Part shown: one piece after another, positions 8,554 through 16,521 of the stretch
Layout of the letters: every line of letters starts with the position of its first letter
How positions within the stretch are numbered: the first letter of the stretch is position 1
From: an uncultured Prevotella sp.
GTDB lineage: Bacteria; Bacteroidota; Bacteroidia; Bacteroidales; Bacteroidaceae
Assembly: GCA_900548585.1 (NCBI GenBank)
Contig: URLI01000031.1
Location: forward strand, 1-24,694
Length of the DNA stretch: 24,694 bases
Direction: 5' to 3'
The notes under the pieces: model-generated
What the model saw: the letters and a program-made list of their open reading frames with translations, nothing else
Told to the model about the DNA's origin: nothing
Databases searched by the model: none
Translations under genes and position numbers: made by a program

Positions 8554-9099
8554 TTATTGTTTCTTTTGTACCACTCTATGACATGTTTTGTCGGGCTTAA
8601 ACAACACAAATCTAAAAGAATCAGTGAGAACTCTTTTGTCATCTTTCATTATAAAGTCTGATGGCAATAAAAACACGCACTTAGGTTCTTTTATTTCTTT
8701 ATTTTTATTTTTTTGTTCATAGTTTATTGCTATTCTAATATTGTCATTCTCAACAAGTAAACCATTGTATTTATGTTTTTTGCTTTCTGGATCGTGGTAA
8801 CTACCAGTAAACCTTATTATGTTTTCGTCTGCGAATTTCAGTTTTAATGAATCGTAATTCAGCACATACTTGCCTTTTAGATCAAAGGTAAGATAGTGAC
8901 TATGGGCAAGGGGAGCGTATATACACCCTATCTTAACCATGCCGCCATCAGATAAAGGAACATCATAACTAAATTTGTTGTTATCCAATTGTAACAAAAT
9001 CAGCGAACTGCAAGATTGTAGGAGTAACATAATAATAAAGTAAACGCACAGCCGCTTAATGTGTCGGCCACCAACTGTAATTATCGACAAAGTCTTCAT
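8554..9099 (-). CDS. AT-rich putative lipoprotein
   Basis: I do not recognise the family. ATG 9099 is chosen because the longer frame would need a TTG at 9120, and AAGGA lies 6 nt upstream of the ATG. The 181-residue product has a basic N-region, a hydrophobic core (VYFIIMLLLQ) and a lipobox ending in LQSC with Cys30, so outer-membrane lipoprotein export is likely. The mature part is beta-rich with many Lys, Asn and Asp residues. The gene is strikingly AT-rich against its G+C-rich neighbours, which suggests recent acquisition. It starts 30 bp after the YD-repeat remnant (9130-9347) and may be co-transcribed with it. Function is unknown. Confidence 0.7.
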   Translation of the reverse strand: MKTLSIITVGGRHIKRLCVYFIIMLLLQSCSSLILLQLDNNKFSYDVPLSDGGMVKIGCIYAPLAHSHYLTFDLKGKYVLNYDSLKLKFADENIIRFTGSYHDPESKKHKYNGLLVENDNIRIAINYEQKNKNKEIKEPKCVFLLPSDFIMKDDKRVLTDSFRFVLFKPDKTCHRVVQKKQ

Positions 9100-9129
9100 A
9101 ATAATTCCTTTTTGAAACAAAATTCCCTT

Positions 9130-9347
9130 TTAACAACAAAGCATTTCCGAATGCTCTTCAATTTTTTCAGAGAACACTTGCTCCCCGAGGCCGGAAACGC
9201 TTTCCTTCGCTTCTCTTGGGGCGGATGGCATGATTATTTCGCGTCTCACGCGGTATCCGCCCGCATCGTAACTATAACTTATCCTGCCCTGTGACAGGGA
9301 TGGCGATGGAAGCAGTGTGATGAAAAGCAACAAAACAGGTGTTTCAT
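9130..9347 (-). pseudogene. Frameshifted secreted YD-repeat (RHS-like) remnant
   Basis: ATG 9347 begins a typical signal-peptide start, MKHLF, then changes frame at a T4 run (9332-9335 on the plus strand). The next frame continues the signal peptide (VLLLFITLLPSPSLSQG) and reads RISYSYDAGGYRVRREI, a YD-repeat motif of RHS/wall-associated proteins. Adding one T would give MKHLFLLLFITLLPSPSLSQ in one frame. The product then ends at EEHSEMLCC and has no sorting domain. From memory, similar Bacteroidales proteins continue into a T9SS tail at about this point, so the 3' end may also be lost. An in-frame upstream ATG at 9429 would put a 30-residue non-signal segment first and seems less likely. Confidence 0.55.
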
Positions 9348-9418
9348 AAAAAACAGAATAACGTTGTGGTAAAGATTTGCAAAGTGCGACTGTATGCGTA
9401 CATGCATTAAATGCTTTG

Positions 9419-9426
9419 CAAAGGTA
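9419..9426 (-). promoter_or_regulatory. -7-like element upstream of the YD remnant
   Basis: TACCTTTG on the minus strand fits TAnnTTTG and is identical to the element before rplM. No TTG occurs at the expected 19-bp spacing. It would give a leader of about 65 nt before ATG 9347. Confidence 0.4.
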
Positions 9427-9558
9427 CACAAACGGATTGATTTTTTACGAATACGCAACGTTAAAAAAAGTTATTTATTTTGTGTTTGTGCCAGATTGCA
9501 TTGCCTTTTCTGCGCGTTCAGGCATTGCCTTGTGTCTGTTTCATGCCTGATTGCAATC

Positions 9559-9641
9559 CAAATACGCCGTGTTTGCTCACCAAACACGGCGTATTTGGTG
9601 AGCAAACACGGCGTATTTGGTGAGTAAACACGGCGAGTTTG
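9559..9641. repeat. Array B: four 22-bp repeat units, first one inverted
   Basis: Cores of 17 bp start at 9559, 9581, 9603 and 9625 with 5-bp linkers CTCAC, GTGAG, GTGAG. The second and third cores are CAAACACGGCGTATTTG; the first is its exact reverse complement. As a result 9559-9580 is perfectly complementary to 9598-9619. The fourth core is slightly diverged (TAAACACGGCGAGTTTG). Confidence 0.9.
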
Positions 9642-9688
9642 CGCGGCGGTCAACGGTCAAGTGGATGTCGTTATGACCGCAGTCACGC

Positions 9689-11098
9689 TCACATATATCC
9701 CAACCAGCGCAGGATGTCGTTGAGGTTGGCGACCACCATGAGCAGTATGAGCAGTCCGAAGCCGGCATACTCGGCATATATGAGGAATTTCTCCGACGGC
9801 TTGCGGCGCGTAATCATCTCGTAGAGAAGGAAGAGGACGTGTCCGCCGTCGAGTGCCGGGATGGGGAGTATGTTCATGAAGGCGAGTATGATTGACAGGA
9901 ATGCCGTCATCATCCAGAACGAGTGCCAGTCCCACGTCGGCGGGAAGAGGCTGCCGATGGCGCCGAAGCCACCGAGCGACTTGGCTCCCTCGGCGGAGAA
10001 AACGTAGCGCATGTCGCCGACGTATCCTGCCAGGGTGTTCCATCCGTAGGCAATTCCTGCCGGTATGCTCTCGAGCAGTCCGTACTCCACGTTCACGGGC
10101 TTGTAGTATGTGGCGATGCTCGTCTGTCCCACGCCGAGCAGCAGTTCGGGCGTCATGGTCAGCGTGGTGTTCAGCGTGTCGCCGCCAGCCTTTCCGCGCG
10201 CCACGCTCACCGTCACGGTGCGCACCTTCATCGAGTCGGCGTGCGAGTCGGCGCTGGCGAGCATGTCGGTTAGGATGCCGCGCTCGAAGTTGAACTCGTT
10301 CCACGAGTCAATCGCCTTGCCGTTGATTGCGAGCAGGCGGTCGCCCTTCCTTATCCCCACCTTCTCTGCCGGCGAGCCGGGCATCACGCTGTCAATCTCT
10401 GCCGGTACGAACGGGCGTGCGAACACGGGTTCGCTCTTCAGCATTTCCAGGAGGCTCATGTCGCCGGGCATGGCGATGTCGATTTTCTTGCTTGCCACCA
10501 CTCTCCCCGACGCGTCGGTGACGTTCCTCATCACCTGTACCGTCTTCGCGTCGGCGATGTCGCGGTAAACGTCAACGTTGAACTTGCCGAACGGCTTGCC
10601 GTCGCAGCCCATGAGGATGTCGTGGTCCTGGAAGCCAAGTTTCTTCGCCTCGGTGTTGAACTTCCATCCCATCGAGAAGTCCTTCGTGTCGAAGTAGGAG
10701 TCGCCCCAGGCAAAGAGCACCATGGAGTAGATGAACAGTGCGAGGACGAAGTTGACCAGGACGCCGCCCAGCATGATGAGCAGGCGCTGCCATGCGGGCT
10801 TCGTCCGGAATTCCCACGGCTGCGGCGGTGCCTTCATCTGCTCGGTGTCGAAACTCTCGTCTATCATTCCCGAAATCTTGCAGTAGCCTCCTAATGGCAG
10901 CCATCCCACGCCGTATGTCGTGTCGGATTTCCTCGGCTTGAACTCGAAGAGGTGGAACCAGGGGTCGAAGAACAGGTAGAATTTCTCCACCCTCACCCCG
11001 AATAGTTTTGAAAACAGGAAGTGCCCTCCCTCGTGGAGCAGCACTAATAGTGATATTGCCAGCGTGAACTGCAGCAGTCTTATCAAGAAAACTTCCAT
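9689..11098 (-). CDS. rseP: RIP zinc metalloprotease RseP (site-2 protease)
   Basis: The 469-residue polytopic inner-membrane protease carries the zinc motif HEGGH at residues 22-26 inside the first membrane helix. The second active-site motif is in the C-terminal membrane region: NILPIPALDGGH, with Asp417 as third ligand. Between them are PDZ-type segments, for example MPGSPAEKVGIRKGDRLLAINGK. The family cleaves transmembrane anti-sigma factors and remnant signal peptides. It is the last gene of the operon and starts 25 bp after dxr ends, a pairing common in many bacteria. Confidence 0.95.
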   Translation of the reverse strand: MEVFLIRLLQFTLAISLLVLLHEGGHFLFSKLFGVRVEKFYLFFDPWFHLFEFKPRKSDTTYGVGWLPLGGYCKISGMIDESFDTEQMKAPPQPWEFRTKPAWQRLLIMLGGVLVNFVLALFIYSMVLFAWGDSYFDTKDFSMGWKFNTEAKKLGFQDHDILMGCDGKPFGKFNVDVYRDIADAKTVQVMRNVTDASGRVVASKKIDIAMPGDMSLLEMLKSEPVFARPFVPAEIDSVMPGSPAEKVGIRKGDRLLAINGKAIDSWNEFNFERGILTDMLASADSHADSMKVRTVTVSVARGKAGGDTLNTTLTMTPELLLGVGQTSIATYYKPVNVEYGLLESIPAGIAYGWNTLAGYVGDMRYVFSAEGAKSLGGFGAIGSLFPPTWDWHSFWMMTAFLSIILAFMNILPIPALDGGHVLFLLYEMITRRKPSEKFLIYAEYAGFGLLILLMVVANLNDILRWLGYM

Positions 11099-11123
11099 TT
11101 GTCAATAATATGTTTTTACGGTT

Positions 11124-12284
11124 TTATTTGTCAAGCGTTTCCGCCGCGATGCGCCTTGCCTCGCGGTCTGTCTCGATGTATGTGTCGTAGTCGGGGTTTG
11201 CGGCGAACGTTGCGCGCTGCATGGTGCGCTCTATCGTCGCTGCAATCTGCGGGAACGTGCAGCGGTCCTCAAGGAAGGCGCGGTTGGCAATCTCGTTGGC
11301 GGCGTTCACGATGCACGGCATGTTGCCCCCCCGGGCTATTGCCTCGAATGCGAGCGCGAGGCAGCGGAACTTGCCGAGGTCCGGCTCGAAGAACTCCAGG
11401 GGCTGGCGGAACAGGTCGAGGCGTTTTCCGGTGAGCGTCAGCCGTTCGGGGAACGAGAAAGCATACTGTATCGGCAGGCGCATGTCCGGCACGCCGAGCT
11501 GCGCCTTTACCGAGCCGTCGCAGAACTGCACCGCGCTGTGGACTATGGACTGCGGATGCACGAGCACCTGTATTCTGTCTGCCTCCACGCCGAAGAGCCA
11601 TTTTGCCTCGATCACCTCGAAGCCCTTGTTCATCATCGTCGCGGAGTCTATCGTTATCTTCGCCCCCATGTCCCACGTCGGGTGCTTCAGCGCGTCGGCC
11701 TTCGTCACGCGCGCGATCTGCTCCTCCGTCATCAGCCGGAACGGTCCTCCCGATGCGGTGAGCAGGATTTTCTCGATGGCGTTGTCGCCCTCTCCCACGA
11801 TGCTCTGGAATATCGCCGAGTGCTCGCTGTCAACGGGCAGTATCGGGGTGTGGTTCTCCATGGCGAGCCTCGTTATCAGTTCGCCTGCCACGACGAGCGT
11901 CTCCTTGTTGGCAAGGCAAATCTTCTTCCTTGCCTTTATGGCGCGTATCGTCGGCGAAAGCCCGGCAAAGCCCACCATCGCCGTGAGCACCATGTCTATC
12001 GGGCCGGCCTCCACGATTTCGTCGATGGCGCGTGCCCCGGCATACACCTTCACGTCGGGCATGTCGGCGAGCAGCGTGCGCAGCTCGTCAAGCCTTGCCT
12101 CGTTGGCAATCACCACTGCTGCCGGGTGGAAGCGGCGGGCCTGCTCGGCGAGTTCCCTCACGCGGTTGTTCGCCGTGAGGCAGTACACCTCGTACATCCC
12201 GGGATGCTCCCCGATTACCTGCAGCGCCTGTGTGCCGATGCTCCCCGTCGAGCCTAATATCGCAATTTGTTTCTTTTTTCCCAT
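11124..12284 (-). CDS. dxr: 1-deoxy-D-xylulose 5-phosphate reductoisomerase
   Basis: This cytoplasmic enzyme converts DXP to 2-C-methyl-D-erythritol 4-phosphate with NADPH, the committed step of the MEP isoprenoid pathway. The 386-residue length is typical. The NADPH motif GSTGSIG is at residues 11-17, metal ligands Asp152 and Glu154 are in VDSEHSAIFQ, and Glu223 is in MMNKGFEVIEAKWLF; the substrate loop HPQSIVHS is at 243-250. It sits 21 bp downstream of rimM in the six-gene minus-strand operon. Confidence 0.97.
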   Translation of the reverse strand: MGKKKQIAILGSTGSIGTQALQVIGEHPGMYEVYCLTANNRVRELAEQARRFHPAAVVIANEARLDELRTLLADMPDVKVYAGARAIDEIVEAGPIDMVLTAMVGFAGLSPTIRAIKARKKICLANKETLVVAGELITRLAMENHTPILPVDSEHSAIFQSIVGEGDNAIEKILLTASGGPFRLMTEEQIARVTKADALKHPTWDMGAKITIDSATMMNKGFEVIEAKWLFGVEADRIQVLVHPQSIVHSAVQFCDGSVKAQLGVPDMRLPIQYAFSFPERLTLTGKRLDLFRQPLEFFEPDLGKFRCLALAFEAIARGGNMPCIVNAANEIANRAFLEDRCTFPQIAATIERTMQRATFAANPDYDTYIETDREARRIAAETLDK

Positions 12285-12305
12285 TTCCTTGATGTCTGTA
12301 TGTGT

Positions 12306-12827
12306 CTATATATCGAGCAGCCCCTCCGGCAGATCCATAGTTATCGTCCTGCCGTCGGTGTCAATCTCCTTTATCAGTTCCGGTGTTGCGGGTATCAGTA
12401 TTTTGCCGCCATCGCCGGTCCTCACCTCGAAAAGAGCGTTTTCTGTTGTTGTGTCGATGCCGCAGACCGTCCCCGCGACCTTGTTATATATGCAGTCCCT
12501 GATTTCGAACCCGGCCAATCCGTTCATGTTGAGTTCCCCGCTGCCGCTGTCCGAGAGTGCCACAGGGAAGAACACCTCGCAGTTCGTCAGCTGGCGTGCC
12601 TGCTCCTGCGTGTCGATGCCGCAGAACTTCACTATCGCCGTCTCGTCAGACCGGAAGCGGTATTCCTCGATGAAGAACGGCACGAGTATGCCCTCGATGC
12701 TGAGTATCAGGTATTCCGCGTCAACGCGGTCGAACACGTCGTCGCTGAACGTCATCGTCACCTCGCCCCGCACGCCGTGCGTCTTTCCGGTCCGGCCTAT
12801 CCTGTAAACGTCTTCCTCGCGTATCAT
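12306..12827 (-). CDS. rimM: Ribosome maturation factor RimM
   Basis: The 173-residue protein has the RimM N-terminal beta-barrel signature (YRIGRTGKTHGVRGEV) and a C-terminal PRC-barrel-like half ending GKILIPATPELIKEID then ITMDLPEGLLDI. RimM assists maturation of the 30S head domain and binds S19. It starts 3 bp after murA ends, implying tight co-transcription. A trmD partner, usual in other phyla, is absent. Confidence 0.93.
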   Translation of the reverse strand: MIREEDVYRIGRTGKTHGVRGEVTMTFSDDVFDRVDAEYLILSIEGILVPFFIEEYRFRSDETAIVKFCGIDTQEQARQLTNCEVFFPVALSDSGSGELNMNGLAGFEIRDCIYNKVAGTVCGIDTTTENALFEVRTGDGGKILIPATPELIKEIDTDGRTITMDLPEGLLDI

Positions 12828-12830
12828 CCC

Positions 12831-14165
12831 TCAGTTGTCAACCCTTGTTATGCGCGCCCCGAGGGCGTTGAGGCGTGCCTCGATGTTCTCGTAGCCCCGG
12901 TCAATCTGCCCGATGTTGTCAATCCTGCTCGTCCCCCTTGCCGTAAGCGCGGCGATGAGCAGCGCTATGCCGGCGCGTATGTCGGGGCTCGTCATGCGTC
13001 CGGCGCGCAGTTGCTTGCGGTGGTCGTGCCCCACCACTACTGCGCGGTGCGGGTCGCAGAGGATGATCTGCGCTCCCATGTCAATCAGCTTGTCGACGAA
13101 GAACAGGCGGCTCTCGAACATCTTCTGGTGTATCAGCACCGAGCCGCGCGCCTGCGTTGCCACCACGAGCAGCACCGAGATGAGGTCTGGCGTGAGCCCG
13201 GGCCATGGCGCGTCGGCGAGTGTCATTATCGAGCCGTCGATGAACGAGTCCACCACATAGTGTGCCTGGCGCGGTATGACGAGGTCGTCGCCGCTGGTGA
13301 CGATGCTCACCCCGAGCCGGCGGAAGGCCTCCGGGATTATACCGAGGTTTTGCGCGGACACGTCCTTGATGCGTATGCCGTCGCCGATCATCGCCGCCAT
13401 GCCGATGAACGAGCCCACCTCGATCATGTCCGGCAGTATCCTGTGCGACGTGCCGTGGAGCCTCTCCACGCCGTCTATTGTCAGCAGGTTGCTGCCTATG
13501 CCGGAGATGCTCGCCCCCATGGCGTTGAGCATCCTGCAAAGTTGCTGTATGTATGGCTCGCACGCTGCGTTGTAGATTGTCGTCGTGCCTTCTGCCAGCA
13601 CGGCGGCCATTATGATGTTTGCCGTTCCCGTGACGCTTGCCTCGTCGAGCAGCATGTATGTGCCTCGCAGCGAGTTTTGCCTCTTGCCGCCGTTGGGCAT
13701 TGCCTTTATCTCAAACGCGTTCTCGTCGCCGTTGAACTCCATGCGCGCGCCGAGTTTCCTGAAGCCGAGGAAGTGGGTGTCGAGCCTCCGCCGCCCAATC
13801 TTGTCGCCTCCCGGTTCTGCCACGACGGCCTTCCCGAAGCGTGCCAGCAGCGGTCCCATCATCATCACCGACCCCCTCAGCGCGGCGCATTTCCGCACGA
13901 AGGCATCGCTGCCGAGCGTTTCGGGGCTGATGTTGCGGGAGTTGAACACATATTCGCCATCCCCCGCCTTGTTCACCTCAACGCCGATGTCGCGCAGCAG
14001 TTGTATAAGGTTGTTGACGTCGAGGATGTCTGGCGTGTTGCTGATGCGCACGTCCTCCTCCGTCAGCAGCGAGGCGCAGATCACCTGCAGGGCCTCATTC
14101 TTGGCGCCCTGTGGCACGATTGTCCCGCTGAGCGTGTGTCCTCCTTCTATGATGAATGATTGCAT
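12831..14165 (-). CDS. murA: UDP-GlcNAc 1-carboxyvinyltransferase MurA (Asp in place of catalytic Cys)
   Basis: MurA catalyses the first committed step of peptidoglycan synthesis, transferring enolpyruvate from PEP to UDP-GlcNAc. The 444-residue sequence has the N-terminal GAKNEAL motif (Lys22, Asn23) and the LRGSVMMMGPLLARFG segment at 97-111. In the mobile active-site loop the usual GGCAIGARP is replaced by GGDKIGRRR (from 119), so Asp121 occupies the position of E. coli Cys115. Cys is the residue alkylated by fosfomycin; MurA enzymes with a natural Asp here are known to be active and resistant. The gene follows the DUF4290 gene by 18 bp. Confidence 0.96.
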   Translation of the reverse strand: MQSFIIEGGHTLSGTIVPQGAKNEALQVICASLLTEEDVRISNTPDILDVNNLIQLLRDIGVEVNKAGDGEYVFNSRNISPETLGSDAFVRKCAALRGSVMMMGPLLARFGKAVVAEPGGDKIGRRRLDTHFLGFRKLGARMEFNGDENAFEIKAMPNGGKRQNSLRGTYMLLDEASVTGTANIIMAAVLAEGTTTIYNAACEPYIQQLCRMLNAMGASISGIGSNLLTIDGVERLHGTSHRILPDMIEVGSFIGMAAMIGDGIRIKDVSAQNLGIIPEAFRRLGVSIVTSGDDLVIPRQAHYVVDSFIDGSIMTLADAPWPGLTPDLISVLLVVATQARGSVLIHQKMFESRLFFVDKLIDMGAQIILCDPHRAVVVGHDHRKQLRAGRMTSPDIRAGIALLIAALTARGTSRIDNIGQIDRGYENIEARLNALGARITRVDN

Positions 14166-14183
14166 GGCAGATGGTGTTATTCC

Positions 14184-14795
14184 TTACTTCCTCCTTCTTC
14201 TCTTGTTCTGCTGTCCCTGTGTGGATTGCTTCATGGGGTAGCGGTCGTCGAACTTGAACGTGGATAGGTCGAGTTGTATCACGCCGTCGGTGAAGCGCGC
14301 CAGGTCGCTCGCGATCTTCTCGTCGTCGACTGCCCCGTGGCTCCACTGTATGAGGTTGCGTTTCATCTGGTTTGCCGTGAGGCTGGTCAGTTCGTCGCGT
14401 TCCCTTCCCTCGGGCATGTTCTTTAGTTTCCCGAACAGCTCGAACAGCATCTTGCCGTAGTGTCTCACTGGGATTTGCTGCATCGGGTAGTCCATCGGCT
14501 CTGGCCTGGTGGCAATCTTTAGCGCCGACGACACGTCGAACGGATAGTCGATGTCGAGCTTGAAGTTGCTCATTATGGCGAGGTGGTCCCACAGTTTCCG
14601 CTCGTGGTCTATGCTCTCGCGGTTTTTCGGCGCCATCTGCCCCATCACCTTTATTATTGCTTTGGCGCATCGCTGGCGTTCCTGCTTGGTTGGCAGGGTC
14701 ATGGCGTGGTCCACCATCTTCTGCACCTCGCGCCCGTATTCAGGCATCACGAGTTTCTCGCGTTGCGTGTTATAGTCAAGTCCTTCGATGTTCAT
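14184..14795 (-). CDS. DUF4290 family protein
   Basis: The 203-residue cytoplasmic protein has no signal peptide. Its features (LDYNTQREKLVMPEYGREVQ near the start, KMLFELFGKLKNMPEGRERD in the middle, LIQWSHGAVDDEKI later) match the Bacteroidetes-specific DUF4290 family as I remember it. It ends in a basic tail, NKRRRRK, suggesting nucleic-acid or ribosome contact, though that is inference. Its place directly before murA is one I recall as conserved in the phylum. Function unknown. Confidence 0.85.
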   Translation of the reverse strand: MNIEGLDYNTQREKLVMPEYGREVQKMVDHAMTLPTKQERQRCAKAIIKVMGQMAPKNRESIDHERKLWDHLAIMSNFKLDIDYPFDVSSALKIATRPEPMDYPMQQIPVRHYGKMLFELFGKLKNMPEGRERDELTSLTANQMKRNLIQWSHGAVDDEKIASDLARFTDGVIQLDLSTFKFDDRYPMKQSTQGQQNKRRRRK

Positions 14796-14862
14796 ATATA
14801 ATTCATTTATTTCTTGTTGTCCGTATGTAGGTTGCCTGCCTGGCTCTCGCTTCCTGCCTGGC

Positions 14863-15552
14863 TCACAGCAGTTTCTTGGGTGTCTTCGCCACGAAGTCCT
14901 TCAGGTAGTAAGGCACAAAGTAAGCCACGTCCTCAAACTCTTCGCTCACCCATTTTCTCTCCGCGATGGGGAACATGTACTTCGCCAGTGGGTCTATTCC
15001 ATCGATTAGCCTCGCGTTCGGGTGGTTTATAGTCTCCATGCACTTCGCCGCCCCGTTGCCGAAGAAGTACACCGGGTGGTGGTCGAGGTACTCGCGGTAG
15101 GTGCCGGCGTCCACTATGTCTGCGCGCGTTTCGCGCCGCTCATTGAGCGCCCGGTCGTATATTGCGGAGTAAACCTCCATGCGCCGTGCGTCTATCATCG
15201 GGCAAAGCAGCGCGTCGTCCTCGATTTCGTGGTTGAGCAGCACCGGCACGCTCATAACCTCGAGCGTTGGCACGGCGAGCAGCGGCACGTTCCTCCCGTA
15301 GCATATTCCCTTCGCCATCGACACTCCGATGCGAAGCCCGGTGTATGACCCGGGGCCGCAGCTCACCGCCACCGCGCCGAGCGGGATGGCGTGGTTGTCG
15401 GTGAACGACAGGGCCTCGTCGACGAAGGCACCGAGGCTGACGGCATGGTTGGGCCCGCTGTGGTCCTCCTGTTTGAATATGCACTGACCGTTCTCGCTCA
15501 TTGCCACGGAACAAACGCCTGTGCTTGTCTCAATGCTTAAAATACACGACAT
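14863..15552 (-). CDS. tsaB: tRNA t6A modification subunit TsaB
   Basis: TsaB is the non-catalytic ASKHA-fold partner of TsaD in threonylcarbamoyladenosine formation at tRNA position 37. The 229-residue protein starts with LSIETSTGVCSVAM and contains DHSGPNHAVSLGAFVDEAL and AVSCGPGSYTGLRIGVSMAKGI, the TsaB hallmark. It is the first gene of the six-gene minus-strand operon, driven from the promoter at 15580. The 67-bp gap to the DUF4290 gene contains a short direct repeat (CCTGCCTGGCTC twice). Confidence 0.95.
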   Translation of the reverse strand: MSCILSIETSTGVCSVAMSENGQCIFKQEDHSGPNHAVSLGAFVDEALSFTDNHAIPLGAVAVSCGPGSYTGLRIGVSMAKGICYGRNVPLLAVPTLEVMSVPVLLNHEIEDDALLCPMIDARRMEVYSAIYDRALNERRETRADIVDAGTYREYLDHHPVYFFGNGAAKCMETINHPNARLIDGIDPLAKYMFPIAERKWVSEEFEDVAYFVPYYLKDFVAKTPKKLL

Positions 15553-15579
15553 AATCCTGTTGTTGTCCTAATAATTTTG

Positions 15580-15587
15580 CAAAATTA
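15580..15587 (-). promoter_or_regulatory. -7 element of the tsaB-rseP operon
   Basis: TAATTTTG on the minus strand fits TAnnTTTG and lies 27 bp before the tsaB start. No TTG sits at the 19-bp position. It is back to back with the yicC promoter. Confidence 0.55.
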
Positions 15588-15609
15588 CGCATTTTCCGAT
15601 AAAAAATAG

Positions 15610-15617
15610 TACTTTTG
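15610..15617 (+). promoter_or_regulatory. -7 element of yicC
   Basis: TACTTTTG fits TAnnTTTG and lies 25 bp before ATG 15643. The -33 region is AT-rich but has no clear TTG. Confidence 0.55.
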
Positions 15618-15642
15618 CAGAAAATTAACTCGAAAGGTATAT

Positions 15643-16521
15643 ATGATACAGTCAATGACGGGCTACGGCAAGGCTGTCGTGGCATACAAGGACAAGAAGA
15701 TAAACGTTGAGGTTAAGTCGCTGAACTCAAAGGCTCTCGACCTCTCCATGCGCGTGGCTCCGCTCTACAGGGAGAAGGAAATAGAGATGAGGCAGATGGT
15801 GTCGGCGGCGCTCGTGCGCGGCAAGGTTGACCTGAACGTGTGGATTGAGCGGGAGGCTGGTGTCGATGCCACGCCAATCAACGTGGCGCTCGTGGAGAAC
15901 TACTTGGCCCAGTTGAGGGATATTGCCGCAGGGGTGGGGCTGGAACTGTCGCCGGTAACACTGCTGCCAACGCTGATGCGTATGCCTGGCGTGCTTGAAA
16001 AGACCGAGGTGGAAACGCTTGAAGACGGGGAGTGGGCTGCCGTGAAGGAGGCTCTCTCCGCCGCTCTCTCCGCCGTCGTGGGGTTCCGCCGCCAGGAGGG
16101 AGCCGCGCTGCAGCGCAAGTTCGGGGAGAAGATTGACAACATTGCCGCGCTGCTCGCCAGTATAGAGCCGTATGAGAAGTCGCGGGTGGAGAAGATACGG
16201 CAGCGCATCGTCGAGGGGCTGAAGACCATTCCCGGCGTGGAATACGACAAGAACCGCCTCGAGCAGGAACTCATCTACTACATCGAGAAACTCGACATCA
16301 GCGAGGAGAAGCAGAGGCTCGCCAACCACTTGCGGTATTTCCGCGAGACAATGGAGCGCGACGAGTGCCAGGGAAAGAAACTCGGCTTCATCGCGCAGGA
16401 GATGGGGCGCGAGATAAACACCACCGGCTCGAAGAGCAACCTCGCCGAGATGCAGAACATAGTGGTGAGGATGAAGGACGAGCTGGAGCAGATAAAGGAG
16501 CAGGTGCTCAACGCGCTGTAG
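15643..16521 (+). CDS. yicC: YicC/YloC family endoribonuclease
   Basis: The 292-residue length is typical. The N-terminal signature MIQSMTGYGKA and the C-terminal DUF1732 motif (KKLGFIAQEMGREINTTGSK, then NLAEMQNIVVRMKDELEQIKEQ) are both intact. YicC-type proteins are hexameric metal-dependent endoribonucleases linked to RNA turnover. The gene is plus-strand and alone; gmk, often its partner, lies about 2.2 kb downstream beyond two inserted minus-strand lipoprotein genes. Confidence 0.93.
   Translation: MIQSMTGYGKAVVAYKDKKINVEVKSLNSKALDLSMRVAPLYREKEIEMRQMVSAALVRGKVDLNVWIEREAGVDATPINVALVENYLAQLRDIAAGVGLELSPVTLLPTLMRMPGVLEKTEVETLEDGEWAAVKEALSAALSAVVGFRRQEGAALQRKFGEKIDNIAALLASIEPYEKSRVEKIRQRIVEGLKTIPGVEYDKNRLEQELIYYIEKLDISEEKQRLANHLRYFRETMERDECQGKKLGFIAQEMGREINTTGSKSNLAEMQNIVVRMKDELEQIKEQVLNAL

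Larger units (their letters stand above)
9348..9688. other. Intergenic region, 341 bp, with repeat array B
   Basis: Between the YD remnant and the 3' end of rseP lie the array at 9559-9641, a -7-like element at 9419-9426, two copies of TTTGCAAA (9376-9383 and 9415-9422), and an 8-bp inverted repeat TCAGGCAT/ATGCCTGA (9518-9525 and 9543-9550). I see no coding sequence. Confidence 0.6.

Noticed and set aside
12267..14159. 630-codon plus-strand frame opposite rimM and murA
   Set aside because: Spans two well-identified genes on the other strand; His/Arg/Val-rich shadow composition.
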